This document shows positions 60,535 through 64,000 of a DNA stretch of 64,000 bases, one piece after another (position 1 is the stretch's first letter; each line of letters starts with the position of its first letter). Below the pieces are notes generated by a model, which had not been told where the DNA came from, made no database searches, and saw nothing but the letters and a program-made list of their open reading frames with translations. The position numbers and the translations under genes were made by a program. Source of the DNA: Ruminococcus gauvreauii (lineage in GTDB: Bacteria > Bacillota > Clostridia > Lachnospirales > Lachnospiraceae); the NCBI RefSeq assembly GCF_025151995.1, contig NZ_CP102290.1, positions 3,038,001-3,102,000 on the forward strand, written 5' to 3'.

Positions 60535-61584
60535 ATGGATGGAAATAAGACTGTAGAATTCAAGGCGCAGAAGCGTCCTCTTATCAAACGGATCACAAGT
60601 ACTTCGGAATTCAGCGTATTTGTTGCACTGGTAATACTGATTATAGCAATGAGCTTTGCAAGTCCGGTGTTCATGACGCCTACCAACATCTTTAATGTAC
60701 TGAACCAGATTTCACGCTACGGAATCATTGCGGTTGGAATGAGTCTGATCATTATTTCCGGCGGCATTGACCTGTCCGTAGGGTACGTCGTTGGCATCAC
60801 TGCCTGCTACTGTGCATATTTCAGTTCGGAAGCAGTAAATATGCCGTGGCCCGTAGTCCTGATTGTCATTCTGCTTATGGGGGCGGCGATTGGTCTGGTG
60901 AATGGTCTGATTGTGACCAGGCTGAACATCGTTCCGTTCATTGTTACGCTGGCAATGGGAAAAATACTGTCCGGCGCCACACTGCTGCTCACACAGGGCC
61001 GTCCGATATTTTTCAATTCTTACTTATCCCTGCTGGGCGGGGGATATATCGGAGCCGTGCCGGTTGCTGTTATTGTTATGTTCCTGGCGGTTGTAGCGGG
61101 AACCGTGTTTACAACGAAGACTTTGACAGGACGCAATATCTATGCGATCGGGAATAATGAACGTGCCGCCACACTGTCCGGTATCAAGGTTAATAAACTG
61201 AAATGTCTTACATACGTTATCACCAGCACCTTATGTGCGCTCTGCGGGATCATCGTGGCAGGAAATCTGGGCAGTGCAGATGCAGCACTCGGAAAAAACT
61301 ATGAGACGGATGTTATCGCAGCCGTTGTCATCGGCGGTGTCGCCATGAGCGGCGGTGAAGGAACGGTCTGGGGATCGCTGATCGGTGCCGCCATTATGGG
61401 TATCCTCAAAAATGCATTTGTTCTGCTTGGCGTATCCGCGTACTGGCAGTCTATCGTGATTGGTATCGTGATTGTGGCAGCAGTTGCACTCGACAGCTTC
61501 AGAACAGCTTCCGCTGATAAGGTACACAAAGAGAACGCTGAAAGAATCGCAAAAGAGTCTGCAAGGCAGGCGAAGGATAAGTAG
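60535..61584 (+). CDS. Ribose-type ABC importer permease, cassette 3
   Basis: A 349-residue RbsC-like permease with the classical GGIDLSVGYVVG motif (about 85-96) and YAIGNNERAATLSGI contact loop. It has a longer, charged C-terminal tail (HKENAERIAKESARQAKDK). It is more standard than the cassette 1 and 2 permeases and is not their close paralogue. 27 bases after the methyltransferase gene. Confidence 0.93.
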   Translation: MDGNKTVEFKAQKRPLIKRITSTSEFSVFVALVILIIAMSFASPVFMTPTNIFNVLNQISRYGIIAVGMSLIIISGGIDLSVGYVVGITACYCAYFSSEAVNMPWPVVLIVILLMGAAIGLVNGLIVTRLNIVPFIVTLAMGKILSGATLLLTQGRPIFFNSYLSLLGGGYIGAVPVAVIVMFLAVVAGTVFTTKTLTGRNIYAIGNNERAATLSGIKVNKLKCLTYVITSTLCALCGIIVAGNLGSADAALGKNYETDVIAAVVIGGVAMSGGEGTVWGSLIGAAIMGILKNAFVLLGVSAYWQSIVIGIVIVAAVALDSFRTASADKVHKENAERIAKESARQAKDK

Positions 61585-61669
61585 GCTGCAGTCCCAGGAA
61601 ATAACCTAATGTACAATACCCCCAGGGGCTTGTAAATACATTTAAGGCAAATAAGAAGGAGGAAAAAGA

Positions 61670-62815
61670 ATGAAGAAAAACCTGGCATTTGTACTGGCAA
61701 TCGTCATGGCTATGATGACATGTTTTGCAGGATGTTCTGCAGAACCCCCGAAGTCCGGTGAGGCGAAAAAAGCGGAGGAAACGCCTGCCCCGGAAGATGA
61801 TGCAGCCGATGAGGCTGATACAGCAGCTACGGAAAATGAAGGGGAAGCAGACTCATCGGGCGGCGATACGGCCGAGCCGGCGGCATTATCTGCAGATCTG
61901 CAAACGATCTATGACAAACTGACACACAAACCTGTGGCAAACGATACGGGAAAAGAGTTCAAGATTGCAGTACTCTGTGTTATGAACAACTCTTTCTGGT
62001 ATGATGTTGTAAACGGTATTGAGGAGATCACACAGCTTATGGCGGATCCGTCATACAATTGTACCGTAGAAATGGTCACGATCGAAGGGCACGACGGACA
62101 GCTGTTTGCAGAAGCAATCGATAACTGCGTGACCATGCAGTACGATGCGATCTGTACGGTCGGAACCTCAGAGGCCATTATTCCGGCTGTTGACAGGGCT
62201 ACGGCTGCAGGGATACCTGTATATACGTTCAACTCCGATGTTGCAGACTCCAGCAGAGTTTGCTTTACCGGTCAGGATCTGTATGCTGCAGGCGTCAAAG
62301 CAGGCGAGACAGTTGCGGAACTGATCGACGGCAAAGGCAAAGTAGCGATTATCACCGGTTACTTTACAGTCCCGGCTCACGAAGACCGTCGTCTTGGTGC
62401 GATGGAAGTGTTTGATAAGTATGATGAGATTGAGATCGTGGGAGAGGTTGAAAACCATGACTCCAATGACGAAGGATACACTTATACAAAAGACTTCCTG
62501 ACAGCAAACCCTGATCTGGCTGCGATTTATATCACAGCAGGCGGTCAGCAGGGCGTCACAAAGGCTCTGGACGAAATGAATATTAAGGGCGAAGTTAAAG
62601 TTGTTATGTTCGACTTTATGGAAGAGGTTATCGATGCTCTTTACGATGGAAGTGTACAGGCAACGATCGGACAGGATCCTTACGCACAGGGAGCAAACCC
62701 TGTATGCCTCGCATACAACCAGCTCGTAACAGGCACGCCGGAAGTGGAAGGCAACGACTTTACAAATCTGGATGTTGTGACTCCTGATAATGTTGCAGAA
62801 TACTTTCCGAGATAA
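61670..62815 (+). CDS. Sugar-binding lipoprotein, cassette 3
   Basis: A 381-residue substrate-binding lipoprotein. Signal peptide ends FAGC (Cys near residue 18), then a Glu/Ala-rich linker (about 25-75) and a Peripla_BP_4 domain (KIAVLCVMNNSFWYDVVNGIEE; YITAGGQQGVTKALDEMNIKGE; GQDPYAQGANPV). It binds the sugar-like substrate on the membrane outside. GGAGG precedes the ATG. A strong hairpin follows the stop. Confidence 0.93.
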   Translation: MKKNLAFVLAIVMAMMTCFAGCSAEPPKSGEAKKAEETPAPEDDAADEADTAATENEGEADSSGGDTAEPAALSADLQTIYDKLTHKPVANDTGKEFKIAVLCVMNNSFWYDVVNGIEEITQLMADPSYNCTVEMVTIEGHDGQLFAEAIDNCVTMQYDAICTVGTSEAIIPAVDRATAAGIPVYTFNSDVADSSRVCFTGQDLYAAGVKAGETVAELIDGKGKVAIITGYFTVPAHEDRRLGAMEVFDKYDEIEIVGEVENHDSNDEGYTYTKDFLTANPDLAAIYITAGGQQGVTKALDEMNIKGEVKVVMFDFMEEVIDALYDGSVQATIGQDPYAQGANPVCLAYNQLVTGTPEVEGNDFTNLDVVTPDNVAEYFPR

Positions 62816-62836
62816 CAGGCAATAAAGATTTAGCTG

Positions 62837-62863
62837 CTGCCGGTCCCGTGTGCGGACCGGCAG
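62837..62863 (+). other. mRNA-stabilising hairpin after the binding-protein gene
   Basis: CTGCCGGTCC (62837-62846) pairs perfectly with GGACCGGCAG (62854-62863). It is followed by A, not T, so it is more likely a 3'-end stabiliser that raises binding protein above ATPase than a terminator. Confidence 0.6.
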
Positions 62864-62946
62864 AAAAAAATAAAACATTTTCTAACAATTTGCCAGAAAT
62901 GTATAAAATTAAAAACTGATTTTACAAACCTTACGGGAGGATCAGT

Positions 62947-64000
62947 ATGGGTCAGAAAGAAATCTATAAAATCAGCGGAATCACAAAGGAATTTCCAGGG
63001 GTAAAGGCTCTGGACAATGTGGATTTGGAAATACGCGAAGGCGAGATTCACGCGATCGTCGGTGAGAACGGCGCGGGTAAATCGACTTTGATGAACATAC
63101 TTTCCGGAGTCTATGCACCCACTGAGGGCAGCATAGAATTTGACGGACAGCAGGTAAAGCTGAGGAATCCTCTGGATGCGCAGCGTATTGGCATCGCCAT
63201 GATACACCAGGAGCTGTCGTTGTCCGGAGCGCTCAGCATTGCAGAAAATATTTTTCAGGCCCGTCTGCCCAGGGGGAAGATGGGATTACTTGATAAGAAC
63301 AAACTGATTCGGGACAGCCTCCAATATTTGCACGAGGTCGGACTTGACGGAATGGATCCGAACACAAAAGTCCGTGACATAAATGTTTCTCAGCAGCAGC
63401 AGGTTGAAATCGCCAAGGCACTGTCTGTGAATTCAAAGGTTCTGATTCTTGATGAGCCAACCTCGTCGCTGACTGCAGGAGAGGCCAATCGGCTGCTTGG
63501 GATCATGCAGGAACTGAAGTCCAAAGGAATAACCATGCTGTTTATCACCCATAAGTTGGACGAAGTTATGCGTATCAGTGACAGATTTACCGTCTTTCGG
63601 GACGGTTGTAAGATTGGCACCTGCATAACGGCGGAGTCTACGATGGAAGATATGATCACGATGATGGTAGGGAGGCAGTACAGCAAAAAATATGTCAGAG
63701 ACCATTATATGACGGATTATTCCCATGCAAAGCCGATACTGGAAGTTGAAAATCTGAATGTACCGACGAAAGTTTTTGATATGAATTTTAAACTGTACGA
63801 GGGTGAGATCCTCGGAATCACCGGTCTCGTCGGTGCAGGGAGAAGCGAGGTGCTGCAGAGTGTGTTTGGGGCGGACAAGAGGGAAAGCGGAATTATTAAG
63901 GTTGACGGGAAACAAGTCCCCATCAAAAATACACTGGATGCCATTAAAAACGGCATGGGTCTCGTGCCGGAGGGCAGAAAGCAGCAGGGAATACTCTCAA
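62947..64000 (+). CDS. Ribose-type ABC importer ATPase, cassette 3 (cut by window end)
   Basis: The first 351 residues of an RbsA-like tandem ATPase. First domain complete: GENGAGKSTLMNIL (Walker A, about 39), VSQQQQVEIAKALS, LILDEPTSSL (Walker B), and THKLDEV. The second domain begins at about 265 with degenerate GLVGAGRSEVLQ. The reading frame is open to the window edge. It completes the permease-binding protein-ATPase set. GGGAGG precedes ATG 62947. Confidence 0.93.
   Translation, partial: MGQKEIYKISGITKEFPGVKALDNVDLEIREGEIHAIVGENGAGKSTLMNILSGVYAPTEGSIEFDGQQVKLRNPLDAQRIGIAMIHQELSLSGALSIAENIFQARLPRGKMGLLDKNKLIRDSLQYLHEVGLDGMDPNTKVRDINVSQQQQVEIAKALSVNSKVLILDEPTSSLTAGEANRLLGIMQELKSKGITMLFITHKLDEVMRISDRFTVFRDGCKIGTCITAESTMEDMITMMVGRQYSKKYVRDHYMTDYSHAKPILEVENLNVPTKVFDMNFKLYEGEILGITGLVGAGRSEVLQSVFGADKRESGIIKVDGKQVPIKNTLDAIKNGMGLVPEGRKQQGILS

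Overview
The window looks like a chromosome segment from a Gram-positive anaerobe of the Clostridia, most likely a Lachnospiraceae gut bacterium. This is inferred from moderate GC, strong GGAGG ribosome binding sites, TTGACA/TATAAT promoters, a split transketolase, a single-chain PurL, the class of queuosine riboswitch, a (V)KTGD-type cell-wall anchor and many sugar ABC cassettes. No rRNA, tRNA, insertion sequence or CRISPR array was recognised.

Layout. 1-1.5 kb: a GPH-type sugar symporter. 1.8-10.4 kb: one long operon from a textbook promoter and a structured leader. It encodes an archaeal-type glyceraldehyde-3-phosphate dehydrogenase and phosphoglycerate kinase, a LarA-family nickel racemase, malic enzyme, split transketolase, a methyltetrahydrofolate:corrinoid methyltransferase and its corrinoid protein. 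10.4-11.6 kb: a collagen-like surface protein. 11.7-28.7 kb: an accessory block of three paralogous AraC regulators, two paralogous sugar ABC transporters (ATPase-permease-binding protein), a zinc alcohol dehydrogenase and three paralogous UroD/MtaA-fold methyltransferases. 28.7-42.6 kb: mostly housekeeping (Uma2-family nuclease-like protein, riboswitch-controlled queT, a cation efflux pump, CsoR-like regulator, Mrp ATPase, HPr-like protein, nuclease-helicase fusion, RidA, PurL, AraC regulator, MATE pump). 42.7-47.2 kb: a 1513-residue wall-anchored protein with a metalloprotease-like domain and a papain-type protease whose halves are in swapped order. 47.3-49.9 kb: an XRE regulator and an SOS-controlled dinB. 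50-54.8 kb: a DeoR regulator and an inositol-catabolism-like operon (iolC, iolJ, iolB, Gfo/Idh/MocA dehydrogenase). 55-64 kb: iron alcohol dehydrogenase, amidohydrolase, LacI regulator, a fourth UroD/MtaA-type methyltransferase and a third sugar ABC transporter that runs off the window.

How it may work together (inference): the UroD/MtaA-fold proteins are candidate methyl-group transferases, and each lies beside sugar importers rather than beside amine or methanol genes. The methyl-THF:corrinoid methyltransferase and corrinoid protein at 8.7-10.3 kb could accept the methyl groups. The dehydrogenases and inositol-type enzymes could process the demethylated polyol. The window may therefore encode corrinoid-dependent demethylation of O-methylated sugars or cyclitols. 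Two regulatory motifs support co-regulated modules: a GTCCAAGTT/GTCCTAA direct repeat with identical 21-bp spacing before the first dehydrogenase/ABC operon and the first methyltransferase, and a CGTGT-N4-ACACG operator present three times around the LacI gene and before the fourth methyltransferase operon.
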